Positions 1-6,181 of a DNA stretch of 7,027 nt are shown here, piece by piece (position 1 is the first letter of the stretch; every line of letters begins with the position of its first letter). The DNA is from JBBQNJ01 sp038329845 (GTDB lineage Bacteria; Planctomycetota; Phycisphaerae; Tepidisphaerales; Tepidisphaeraceae). Position numbers and translations under genes: made by a program. The notes under the pieces were generated by a model. It did not search any database, was not told the origin of the DNA, and saw nothing but the letters and a program-made list of their open reading frames with translations. The stretch spans positions 1 to 7,027 of the forward strand of contig JBBQNJ010000123.1 in NCBI GenBank assembly GCA_038329845.1. The letters are read 5' to 3'.

Positions 1-133
1 GGAGCGAGTGTCGGGATTCGCGTTCGGCATCGGCATCGACCGCGTAGCGATGCTCCGCCACGGCTTCCCCGACCTGCGCATGCTCTTCCAGAACGATCTG
101 CGCTTCGTGCGCCAGTTCGCCGGCCGTTCCTGA
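1..133 (+). CDS. pheS: Phenylalanine--tRNA ligase alpha subunit, C-terminal fragment
   Basis: This is the last 43 codons of a gene that begins before the window; the reading frame starts at base 2 and ends at TGA 131-133. The visible peptide contains 'GFAFGIGIDRVAMLRHG', which is class II aminoacyl-tRNA synthetase motif 3 (the GxGxxR element that contacts ATP). It then reads 'FPDLRMLFQNDLRFVRQF', the usual end of bacterial PheS. In the family, PheS carries the catalytic site and pairs with PheT as an (alpha-beta)2 enzyme that attaches phenylalanine to tRNA-Phe in the cytoplasm. The complete pheT 24 bp downstream supports the call. The C-terminus is a normal length, ending a few residues after the 'RQF' typical of the family. 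Nothing can be said about the missing N-terminal part. Confidence 0.96.
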   Translation, partial: ERVSGFAFGIGIDRVAMLRHGFPDLRMLFQNDLRFVRQFAGRS

Positions 134-157
134 CTTCACCACCCAAAGGCTCGTCTC

Positions 158-2539
158 ATGAAGGTTCCGTACTCCTGGCTCCGCGCACTGCTGCCCGAGC
201 TGCCCACCGATCCCACCGAGGTTGCACGTCGACTGTCTGACAGCGGCACGTACGTGGAAGCGATCCACCAGGTCGGCGTCTCCAACGCCGACAACGGCGG
301 CGGCGAGGCGTTCCGCATCGGCATCGTGCGCGAGCTCGACCAGCACCCCGACGCCGACAAGCTCCGCGTCGCCAAGGTCGACGTCGGCGGCGGCGAGCTG
401 CAGCAGATCGTGTGCGGTGCACCGAACGTTGCAGCGGGCGAGACGGTCGCAGTCGTGCTGCCAGGCGGCACGATGCCCGACGGCCTCGAGATCAAGCCCG
501 CCAAGCTGCGCGGCGTCGAGAGCCACGGCATGCTGATGAGCGAGCGCGAGCTGGGCCTGTCGACCGAGCACGACGGCATCATGCTGCTCGACACCGAGCT
601 GGCCCCCGGCGCGCCGCTCAACGATCTGTTCAAGATTGGCGACCACGTGCTCGAGCTGGAGATCACCGGCAACCGCCCCGACTGCCTCGGCATGATCGGC
701 GTGGCGATCGAAGCCGGCACCGCGATGGGCGTCGACATGATCGACCTCGGGCCGTTCGACGCGGAGGCGACGGGCGCTGGCGACGTGCGCGATCACGTGA
801 CCGTCGAGCTCGCAGCGCCCGACCTGTGCCAGCGCTACATGGCGCGCGCATTCGTCGATGTCACCGTAAGCGACAGCCCGCTCTGGCTCAAGGCCTGGCT
901 CACGCGCGCGGGCATGCGCTCGATCAACAACGTGGTCGATGTCACCAACTACGTCATGTTCGAGATGGGCCAGCCGCTGCACGCCTTCGATCACGCAAAG
1001 CTGGACGGCGGGCGCATTCTCGTCCGCTCGGTGCGCCCGGGCGAACGACTCACCAGCCTCGACGGCCATCCGCGCGACCTCAAGCCCGGCATGCTCGTTA
1101 TCGCCGATGCTTCCCGTCCCGTCGCCCTCGCCGGGGTCATGGGAGGCAAAGACTCTGAAGTTTCCCTCACCACCACCGACATTCTCCTGGAGTCGGCCCG
1201 GTTCGATCCGCTCTCGGTGCGCAAGACCGCCCGGGCCTTGACGATGAAGTCCGATTCTTCGTATCGCTTCGAGCGCGGGATCGACCCGCTGCTGCCCGAG
1301 CGCGCCAGCCTTCGGGCGGCCGAACTGATCCTCCAACTCGCCGGCGGACGATTGCTCGAGGGCGTCGCGTCGGCCGGCGAAACAGGCTTCACTCCTCGCC
1401 GACTGTCGCTGCGGCTCGAACGGCTCAATGGCCTGCTGGGAACGCCCGTGGCGCCGGAGTTGGCGGCTGCGGCGCTGAACCGGCTTGGGCTTTGCCCCGT
1501 ACTCGATGCCGATCGGATCGACGTGGTCGTCCCTTCGCATCGCCTTGACCTGACGCTGGAAGTGGACCTGATCGAAGAAGTGGCCCGGGTGATCGGGTAC
1601 GACGCGATCCCCGTGCGCGACCAGATCACCATCGCGGTGGTGCCCCCGCCTCCCGAGGCTCGGGCGATGGAGATCATTCGATCCACCGCCGTCGCGGCGG
1701 GATATTTCGAGGCCGTGACCTTCTCGTGGGTCAGCGATGCCCTGGCCCCGGTGTTTCGCCCGGCCGAGGCCGCGTCGCTCGCCCGCGCCGACGCGGCGGT
1801 GCGCAAGGCCGATGCCCAGCTTCGTCCCAGCGTGATCCCCGGCCTGCTCGAGGCCGTGCGCCACAATGAAACCGTCGGGACCGCCGGTGCCCGTCTGTTC
1901 GAGATCGGATCAGTCTTCTGGCATGACCGCGCCGGGGCCTTGGTCGAACGGCGACGGATCGGCCTTCTCGGCGCTGTCGAGCTCCGCGCTCTGCGCGGCT
2001 TGATCGAGGCGATTCTGGCGCGCCTCTGCGCCGCTCGTCGCGTCGAGCTGGTCCCCGAGGATCATCCCGGCTACGCCCGCGGCGCGTGCGCCCGCATCGA
2101 GTGGGATGGACAACCGATCGGCAAGCTCGGGCTGATCGATCCCAAGGTGGCCGGCGATCTTCTATCGCTCCGCGAATCGGTCGCCGCCGCCGAGATCGAG
2201 CTGCCGCCCCTGCTCGAGGGCGCCGAGCCGGCACCCCAGTTGCGGCCGCTGCCGCGATTCCCGTCCATCGAGCGAGATCTGTCCCTGATCGTCCCCGAGC
2301 CGACACGATTCGCCCAAATCGAGCAGGCCGTCCGTTCGGCGAATCCCCAAATGCTCGAAGAGGTGCGCTACGTCACCACCTACCGCGGCAAACCGCTGGA
2401 ACCGTCGAGCAAGAGCGTGACCCTCAACCTGCTTTTCCGTTCGCCCCACGGCACGCTCACCGGCGAACAGATCGACCCGGCGATGCGCCGAATCATTGAC
2501 TCGGCGGCGCAGTCTCTGGGCGCGACCCTTCGCGCCTGA
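158..2539 (+). CDS. pheT: Phenylalanine--tRNA ligase beta subunit
   Basis: Complete 793-residue PheT, the usual length for bacteria. The domain order is canonical. An N-terminal 'MKVPYSWLRALLPE' is followed by a tRNA-binding EMAP/OB fold (about 50-160, with 'HPDADKLRVAKVDVG' at 63-77). Next come the B3/B4 editing domain (about 220-375, with 'INNVVDVTNYVMFEMGQPLH' and 'KSDSSYRFERGIDP') and the B5 DNA-binding-like domain (about 413-485, with 'DLIEEVARVIGYDAIP'). A catalytic-like core without active residues follows (about 495-690, with 'LRPSVIPGLLEAVRHN' and 'LFEIGSVF'), then a C-terminal ferredoxin-fold anticodon-binding domain (699-793, starting 'PLPRFPSIERDLSLIV'). In the family, PheT binds tRNA-Phe and hydrolyses mischarged Tyr-tRNA-Phe. 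The ATG at 158 sits 8 nt after a modest AAAGG (145-149). Codon style changes around codon 325: glycine is almost always GGC before it and mixed after it. The final codons double as a terminator stem. Confidence 0.98.
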   Translation: MKVPYSWLRALLPELPTDPTEVARRLSDSGTYVEAIHQVGVSNADNGGGEAFRIGIVRELDQHPDADKLRVAKVDVGGGELQQIVCGAPNVAAGETVAVVLPGGTMPDGLEIKPAKLRGVESHGMLMSERELGLSTEHDGIMLLDTELAPGAPLNDLFKIGDHVLELEITGNRPDCLGMIGVAIEAGTAMGVDMIDLGPFDAEATGAGDVRDHVTVELAAPDLCQRYMARAFVDVTVSDSPLWLKAWLTRAGMRSINNVVDVTNYVMFEMGQPLHAFDHAKLDGGRILVRSVRPGERLTSLDGHPRDLKPGMLVIADASRPVALAGVMGGKDSEVSLTTTDILLESARFDPLSVRKTARALTMKSDSSYRFERGIDPLLPERASLRAAELILQLAGGRLLEGVASAGETGFTPRRLSLRLERLNGLLGTPVAPELAAAALNRLGLCPVLDADRIDVVVPSHRLDLTLEVDLIEEVARVIGYDAIPVRDQITIAVVPPPPEARAMEIIRSTAVAAGYFEAVTFSWVSDALAPVFRPAEAASLARADAAVRKADAQLRPSVIPGLLEAVRHNETVGTAGARLFEIGSVFWHDRAGALVERRRIGLLGAVELRALRGLIEAILARLCAARRVELVPEDHPGYARGACARIEWDGQPIGKLGLIDPKVAGDLLSLRESVAAAEIELPPLLEGAEPAPQLRPLPRFPSIERDLSLIVPEPTRFAQIEQAVRSANPQMLEEVRYVTTYRGKPLEPSSKSVTLNLLFRSPHGTLTGEQIDPAMRRIIDSAAQSLGATLRA

Positions 2540-2546
2540 TTTTTTT
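2519..2546 (+). terminator. Intrinsic terminator overlapping the pheT stop codon
   Basis: A perfect 7-bp stem, GGCGCGA (2519-2525) and TCGCGCC (2530-2536), closes a CCCT loop. The TGA stop of pheT follows, then seven consecutive T residues (2540-2546). This is the classic Rho-independent layout. The stem lies wholly inside the coding sequence for the last residues of PheT, so ribosomes reaching the stop would cover it. It implies that pheST transcription ends here and that the amidohydrolase downstream is transcribed separately. Confidence 0.85.
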
Positions 2547-2828
2547 GCTGCCCGCGACGGCTTGGATGTCTCCCGCGAAAAGTGGCGTACAAGTTGGATG
2601 GCAGTCCCATCGCGTCGTGGTCCCGGATTCACTTCAGCCGTCCCGTGCACCGGCAGGCGAGAATCGACGATGAGATGATCCTGTTCAGCGTCGACGGCGG
2701 GCAGTCCACTCAGCAGACGATCCGTAAGGATCAGCCCGCGCCGGCGAACGCGGTGGAGTGATCGCAATCGCGCCGTGGGAATGCTTGCCAACGCCGCGGG
2801 GGTAAGAATAATGCCGTCGAGTTCAACG
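2547..2828. other. Intergenic gap, no recognisable gene
   Basis: About 280 bp between the pheT terminator and the amidohydrolase ribosome binding site. The only open stretch on the plus strand is a GTG-initiated frame (2582-2761, 59 residues, 'VAYKLDGSPIASWSRIHF...'). It has no convincing ribosome binding site, resembles no family I recognise, and lies in the pheT frame after its stop. The opposite strand is also open here, as expected in GC-rich DNA. I saw no tRNA cloverleaf. No -35/-10 pair is clear enough to call, although the amidohydrolase promoter must lie here if it is monocistronic. Confidence 0.5.
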
Positions 2829-2836
2829 AGGAGGAG
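2829..2836 (+). promoter_or_regulatory. Strong ribosome binding site that fixes a TTG start
   Basis: AGGAGGAG matches the anti-Shine-Dalgarno sequence and lies immediately before TTG 2839-2841. The AGGAGG core leaves 4 nt to the start, and the overlapping GGAG leaves 2, so the spacing is tight. Upstream in the same frame there is no ATG, GTG or TTG before the stop TAA at 2809-2811. The metal-binding HxH motif follows only six residues after the TTG, so a later start would remove it. Confidence 0.75.
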
Positions 2837-2838
2837 CT

Positions 2839-3672
2839 TTGGCGATCCTGGCCCATCATGCCCATGTTTTTCCGGCGTCGATTCGCAAAGAGGCAACGAT
2901 CGAGCGCCTGTTGCAGTTGCTCGATGCTTGCGGGATCGAGCAGGCGGTCTGCTTTTCTCCGTTTCCCTACCAGTGCGAAGGCTCGGCGATCGCCGGGCGC
3001 CAGAACGCCTGGCTGGTTGAGGAGATGGCCCAGCGCGGCGCAGGACGGCTGCACGGCTTTGGCACGATCGACCTTCGCCGCGATGATCTCGAGGCGCAGG
3101 TACGCGACGCCGTGGCGCTGGGGCTCAAGGGGCTTAAGCTCCATCCGCAGGCGCAGCAGTTTCCCTTGCTGTCGCCTCAGGCACGCCGAGTCTACGCCGC
3201 CGCCGAGCAACATGACCTGTTCATCACCTTCCATTCGGGGATCCACGCTCGCCGAATTCGTGATTCACGGGTCGTGGATTTCGATGAAGTGGCGCAGGAT
3301 TATCCGCGGCTGCGGTTCAGCCTCGAACACGTCGGCGGGTATCACTTTTTTAACGAGGCACTGGCGGTTTTGGTGAACAACAAGCCCGCATCCCGCAAGA
3401 ACGCCTTACCCGGGCGAGTGTATGCGGGCCTGACCAGCGTTTTTACATCCGATTTCAATCGCCCGTGGTATCTCGGGCGCCAGCGGCTGGACGAGATCGT
3501 GGCCCAGGTCGGGCCGGACCTGATGATTTTCGGGCTGGATTTTCCGTATAATCGAGAGCCCGAGACGCAATTGGGACTGAAGACCATCGAGGAACTGGGG
3601 CTAACGCCCGAGGACACCGCCAATATCCTCGGCGGCAACCTGCGGCGAATCCTGAAGCTGGACGACGCTTGA
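2839..3672 (+). CDS. Amidohydrolase family 2 (metal-dependent TIM-barrel hydrolase)
   Basis: This 277-residue protein matches the amidohydrolase-2 family (Pfam PF04909 type: zinc-dependent hydrolases and decarboxylases on a TIM barrel). The expected metal and catalytic positions are visible in order: H7-x-H9 in 'HHAHVFP', H102 in 'LKLHP', H132 in 'ITFHSG', H164 in 'LEHVGG', and the catalytic-type aspartate D234 in 'FGLDFPY'. The C-terminal 'LTPEDTANILGGNLRRIL' is the usual 'NILGGNARRL'-like closing helix. There is no signal peptide or membrane segment, so it is probably cytoplasmic. The start is TTG, supported by the ribosome binding site and by the need to keep HxH. It stands alone on its strand: a terminator precedes it and a convergent gene follows after 17 bp. 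The substrate cannot be read from sequence; the family includes amide, lactone and decarboxylation reactions. Codon usage matches the later part of pheT and the rest of the window. Confidence 0.88.
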   Translation: MAILAHHAHVFPASIRKEATIERLLQLLDACGIEQAVCFSPFPYQCEGSAIAGRQNAWLVEEMAQRGAGRLHGFGTIDLRRDDLEAQVRDAVALGLKGLKLHPQAQQFPLLSPQARRVYAAAEQHDLFITFHSGIHARRIRDSRVVDFDEVAQDYPRLRFSLEHVGGYHFFNEALAVLVNNKPASRKNALPGRVYAGLTSVFTSDFNRPWYLGRQRLDEIVAQVGPDLMIFGLDFPYNREPETQLGLKTIEELGLTPEDTANILGGNLRRILKLDDA

Positions 3673-3689
3673 AAAAACCGATCCCGAAT

Positions 3690-4433
3690 CTACTGCGGGT
3701 TGGGGATGATCGTCGGGCCGGTCGTCACGGGATTCGGATCCCACGGGTCCAGCCCGGCCAGTGCCTGGTTGGGGGGCATGTTCACCACGTGGATATCCAG
3801 GTACAAATAGTTTGACCCCATCCTCACGCCGTGGCGATATGGCTCGACGAGCCGGGTGAAGTCGTTGATCTCCATGTAGTAGTCGCGCTCGATCGTGACC
3901 TTTTCCCCCATCAGCAGCACATCGGCCGGACTCATCCCGTTGAGGTTGCCGGTGTGGTACTTGATGTCCTTGTACCCGAGGTGGGCGTTGAGGATATACG
4001 AGTGAGCTTCGTACGCGTCGAGGTCGCTGGGACAGAGCATGATCGGCGGGGTATACGGTACAGCGCTGTACACATCGGGCTGGTAGGTGTTCGCCCCGCC
4101 GTTCGTATAGTAATTATTCCCCGGCGCGTTGGGATAAGGCGGGGTATTGGGGGCATTGGGCAGCTTGAACACATGGACCGGCCAGCGCTCGTGGGGCGCC
4201 ACATTGGTCCCCAAGCCCGGGGGAAACATCCATCCCCGATGGTCATTGGCGTAGGCCAGCAGGGCAAACCCGACTTGGCGCAAGTTGGACTGGCATTGCA
4301 CGCTCTGGGCCTGCTGGCGACTGCGCAATACCGCCGGCATCAGCAAAGCGATCAAAATCGCGATGATCCCGATGACGACAAGCAACTCCACAAGCGTAAA
4401 GGCTTTACGACGATTTTCCTGCATCCGTTTCAT
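3690..4433 (-). CDS. Prepilin-type N-terminal cleavage/methylation domain protein (type II pseudopilin-like)
   Basis: A 247-residue protein with a short basic leader (MKRMQENRRKA) ending before F12 of 'FTLVELLVVIGIIAILIALL'. This is a type IV prepilin/pseudopilin signal with the conserved glutamate at +5 (E16) and one hydrophobic helix of about 20 residues. The residue before the cut is alanine (A11) rather than glycine, a variant common in these families. Next come 'CQSNLRQVGFALLAYANDHRG' (47-67), 'MLCPSD' (132-137) and 'YRHGVRMGSNYLYLDIHV' (199-216), which resembles the H-X9-DG motif of the planctomycete/PVC class. Here the spacing is 11 residues and DG is replaced by DI. A Pro/Asn-rich tail (220-247) follows. 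The start at 4433 is chosen because GGAGG (complement of 4438-4442) lies 4 nt upstream; the frame stays open to a GTG at 4499, but that would put 22 charged residues before the leader. Likely processed by a prepilin peptidase and anchored in the inner membrane. Its specific role is unknown. Confidence 0.9.
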   Translation of the reverse strand: MKRMQENRRKAFTLVELLVVIGIIAILIALLMPAVLRSRQQAQSVQCQSNLRQVGFALLAYANDHRGWMFPPGLGTNVAPHERWPVHVFKLPNAPNTPPYPNAPGNNYYTNGGANTYQPDVYSAVPYTPPIMLCPSDLDAYEAHSYILNAHLGYKDIKYHTGNLNGMSPADVLLMGEKVTIERDYYMEINDFTRLVEPYRHGVRMGSNYLYLDIHVVNMPPNQALAGLDPWDPNPVTTGPTIIPNPQ

Positions 4434-4630
4434 ACATCCTCCGTCGGGAGTATACCCGATTTGGCGTTCCCGCGATCCGTCGCGGCGTTCGCGGTCCACG
4501 GCCAGCGGGCCGAGAACCTCTTCAAAGCCATACCCATCCGGCGGTCGCGTGTTGTAACGGCCCCACGATTTGAGCGCAAGGACGGTCGGATCGGTCAGAC
4601 ATTCGCCAACTATAGGCGCCGCAGAGCGTG

Positions 4631-4849
4631 GGGACCGGCGATCCGGTCGCGGGGAGGAGGGAAAAAAGGCCGCCCGCAGTGTAATACGAACTCCTTGTGG
4701 TGCGGGCCTCTGGCCTGCATAAATAAGGGCACCACCACCCCCCCTCCGCCGCGACCTCCCGGCGCTCCCGGTCTCGGGCAGGCAGGGACGGCGGCAACGA
4801 CGGCACGGCGGGGCTGGCCCCGGCGATCCCGGTCACGGGAGGCAGGGGA
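4631..4849. repeat. Three degenerate copies of a GC-rich ~30-bp repeat
   Basis: Three related blocks lie at about 4631-4662, 4761-4788 and 4818-4849. The clearest pair is CCCGGTCTCGGGCAGGCAGG at 4767-4786 against CCCGGTCACGGGAGGCAGGG at 4828-4847: one substitution plus a one-base indel, with starts 61 bp apart. The first block (GGCGATCCGGTCGCGGGGAG, 4637-4656) matches the third one's GGCGATCCCGGTCACGGGAG (4822-4841) with one indel and few changes. Each block contains a small CCGG...CGGG-type palindrome. They overlap no convincing gene, so they are probably a local cluster of a dispersed intergenic repeat. Confidence 0.55.
4672..4718. repeat. Nested inverted repeats around 4702-4718
   Basis: An imperfect hairpin GCGGGCC-TCT-GGCCTGC (4702-4718, seven pairs including one G-T) shares its left arm with a longer inverted repeat: GCCCGCA (4672-4678) pairs with TGCGGGC (4701-4707) across 22 nt. 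The two foldings are mutually exclusive. No T-run follows on either strand, so this is more likely a palindromic repeat unit than a terminator. Confidence 0.45.
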
Positions 4850-4864
4850 ACCAACGTAAGACCA

Positions 4865-5839
4865 TCATCGAGCGCTGCTTACAGACTTGACCGGCTGGGT
4901 CTTAGTTTCTGATCGCTTGCGATGGCGCTCGAGCAGATTCCAAGTCGGCCGCCAGCCAAAGTCCCGCTCGGCCTTGTCCAGGATCATCGGCGTGCGATAG
5001 TCCGGCCAGTCGGCCGGCAGGGGAGGAAAATCAGGGTGATGCTCGCTCAACCGCTCCCGCAGCGGGCGCGATGATGCGATTTCGGCGGCACTGAAATGGT
5101 ACGCGCAGCAGCCGGGTGAGGGTCGTTCCAGCGCCAGGGCATACGCCATGGCCGCGTCGTCGGCGTGCAGATACGTTCCGAATCCATCGATCGGCCCGCC
5201 GTCGCCACGCAGCATCCAGTGAACCCAGTTTTCTTCGGTGTAGCGGCCCCCGAATCGCAGAACGAACGGGAGCCGGAAGATGGCGAGCGATAGACCGGAC
5301 TCACCCGAGATCCACCGCGCGTAGCTTTCGTTGGCCACCTTGCTCAAGGCGTAGACATTTTGCGGCTGCAACGGATGCGTCTCATCAAACGGAAGTCGCA
5401 GCGGCGGAACGAGCGGGTGATCCCAGCAGCCATACACCTGCACACTGCTGGTGTAAATGGCCCGGCGAAGCTCCAGATCGGCGGCAGTCTGAAGCACCGT
5501 CGCCGCCGCCCGCGTGTTGTGCGCGAAAATCTCGTCGGGAGAGAACGGCGCGTGCTGATGGCTGATCTCTGCCAAGTGGGCCACCGCGTCCACCTGTTCG
5601 AGGATCGGCTGAATCTGGTCGCGTCGAGTGATGTCGGCGTACACGAACCGAACGTTGGGCAGCTTATTTTCCCGCGCGTTCCGTCGGTCGATGTTGATCA
5701 CCTGATGTCCGCGCCTCGCCAGGGTACTGACGACCGCGCGTCCAATCGACCCCGACCCGCCGGTCACCGCGATCCGCAAGCTCTGCCCCGGCCCCGTCGC
5801 CCCGACCACCGTCGTCGCCTCTTGATCTGCTGATTTCAT
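4865..5839 (-). CDS. NAD-dependent epimerase/dehydratase (extended SDR)
   Basis: This 324-residue protein belongs to the extended short-chain dehydrogenase/reductase superfamily. The Rossmann motif 'VTGGSGSIG' (G27-x-x-G30-x-x-G33) is followed by an acidic residue after beta-2 (D51 in 'INIDRR'), which favours NAD over NADP. The active site comprises 'YTSSVQVYG' (S131/S132) and Y163-x-x-x-K167 in 'NVYALSKVANE'. The C-terminal 'MILDKAERDFGWRPTW' is typical of nucleotide-sugar epimerases and dehydratases. These enzymes usually act on UDP-, GDP- or dTDP-sugars for surface polysaccharides; the substrate here is not readable. The start at ATG 5839 is chosen over a TTG at 5878 because the extra residues (MGVGGVGRR...) are low-complexity. 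No strong ribosome binding site precedes either, so the start is uncertain by some 13 residues. About 20 residues precede the Rossmann strand. The gene is alone in its unit: repeat-rich gaps flank it on both sides. Confidence 0.88.
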   Translation of the reverse strand: MKSADQEATTVVGATGPGQSLRIAVTGGSGSIGRAVVSTLARRGHQVINIDRRNARENKLPNVRFVYADITRRDQIQPILEQVDAVAHLAEISHQHAPFSPDEIFAHNTRAAATVLQTAADLELRRAIYTSSVQVYGCWDHPLVPPLRLPFDETHPLQPQNVYALSKVANESYARWISGESGLSLAIFRLPFVLRFGGRYTEENWVHWMLRGDGGPIDGFGTYLHADDAAMAYALALERPSPGCCAYHFSAAEIASSRPLRERLSEHHPDFPPLPADWPDYRTPMILDKAERDFGWRPTWNLLERHRKRSETKTQPVKSVSSAR

Positions 5840-6181
5840 AAAGGTCACGATTCTACGCCCCACCCCGCCAACCCCCAAGCGGCCGAATCATTGCAATCAC
5901 TATAAAACACCACAAATAGGGGACGTGGCTTGTAATCCTATACAGCGTATGTATTTATATCGTAATTATGTCCCCATATCGAAATTGAGTAATTTGATTT
6001 TTCAATGCCCGCTTGAGTGGAGCTTAAAATCACCCCTGGACAGGGTTGTATAATTACAATGTAAACCAATATCCAATATAGATTTACAAGGAGCGTCCCC
6101 GTTTTTGGGGTTCCTGTTTTCCGTCGGATTTATCGCGGGATGGAGAATGGCTTTTTGAAATGGAGGCCGAGGAAGCCGAGT
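5840..6181. other. AT-rich intergenic region
   Basis: A 342-bp gap that is strongly AT-rich in its middle. Bases 5941-6000 are 17/60 G+C by hand count, and 6001-6120 about 40%, against clearly GC-rich flanks. It contains the inverted-repeat element described separately and two internal palindromes: CCCTG-GA-CAGGG (6034-6045) and TTGTA-TAAT-TACAA (6046-6059). No gene is supported. The promoter of the epimerase gene should lie in its left part, but I could not find a convincing -35/-10 pair. Confidence 0.6.
5914..6105. mobile_element. Possible MITE-like element bounded by 29-bp imperfect inverted repeats
   Basis: The left arm (5914-5942), read as its reverse complement, aligns without gaps to the right arm (6077-6105) with 22 of 29 matches. 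Identical blocks are TATAG, TTACAAG and CGTCCCC. The arms enclose 134 bp of AT-rich DNA with no open reading frame of note and two internal palindromes. A compact, non-coding, AT-rich unit with terminal inverted repeats in a GC-rich genome fits a miniature inverted-repeat transposable element or a decayed insertion-sequence remnant. I could not identify target-site duplications, so the exact ends and the mobile nature are inference. It could instead be a structured regulatory region. Confidence 0.45.

Larger units (their letters stand above)
4434..4864. other. Repeat-rich intergenic region, no confident gene
   Basis: A 431-bp gap between two minus-strand genes. Apart from the ribosome binding site of the pseudopilin (4438-4442), it holds hairpins and degenerate GC-rich repeats, listed separately. 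Hairpins include GACCGG-CGAT-CCGGTC (4633-4648) and CGGGGC-TG-GCCCCG (4809-4822). The latter lies 43 bp beyond the epimerase stop but lacks a T-run, so I do not call it a terminator. A minus-strand open frame covers 4522-4854, but its product is repeat-derived, low in complexity and like no family I know. No tRNA or riboswitch was seen. Confidence 0.6.

Noticed and set aside
991..1866. Long minus-strand open frame (291 codons) opposite pheT
   Set aside because: It lies wholly antisense to a canonical pheT, and its product is Arg/Ser-rich with no family features. This is expected from the high GC content.
2162..2896. Minus-strand open frame of 244 codons across the pheT end and the gap
   Set aside because: It overlaps pheT, the terminator and the amidohydrolase start. 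The predicted product is Arg-rich and shows no recognisable domain.
4449..4454. TATACT on the minus strand as a -10 box for the pseudopilin gene
   Set aside because: No TTGACA-like -35 lies 16-18 nt upstream, and the implied transcript start would fall inside the ribosome binding site. The TATA is also part of a GGG/CCC palindrome.
4434..4499. N-terminal extension of the pseudopilin to the GTG at 4499
   Set aside because: The extension would place 22 charged residues before a leader that is already complete, while a GGAGG ribosome binding site sits just before the ATG at 4433.
4522..4854. Minus-strand open frame of 110 codons in the repeat region
   Set aside because: Its codons are largely the GC-rich repeats and hairpins. 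No ribosome binding site or domain is seen.
3831..4859. Plus-strand open frame of 342 codons
   Set aside because: It is antisense to the pseudopilin gene and then runs through the repeat region; its product has no family signature and ends in low-complexity Pro/Arg sequence.
6049..6054. TATAAT on the plus strand as a -10 box
   Set aside because: There is no matching -35 and no plus-strand gene downstream. It sits in the TTGTA/TACAA palindrome of the inverted-repeat element.
6095..6110. CCCC-GTTTTT-GGGG as an intrinsic terminator
   Set aside because: The stem is only 4 bp with a T-rich loop, and no clean T-run follows on either strand. The outer AGGA/TCCT pairing needs an unequal internal loop.
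6088..6160. AAGGAG followed by TTG at 6105, giving a 17-residue hydrophobic peptide
   Set aside because: The spacing of 11 nt is long, the start is rare, and the sequence is the right arm of the inverted repeat, so the match is probably chance.
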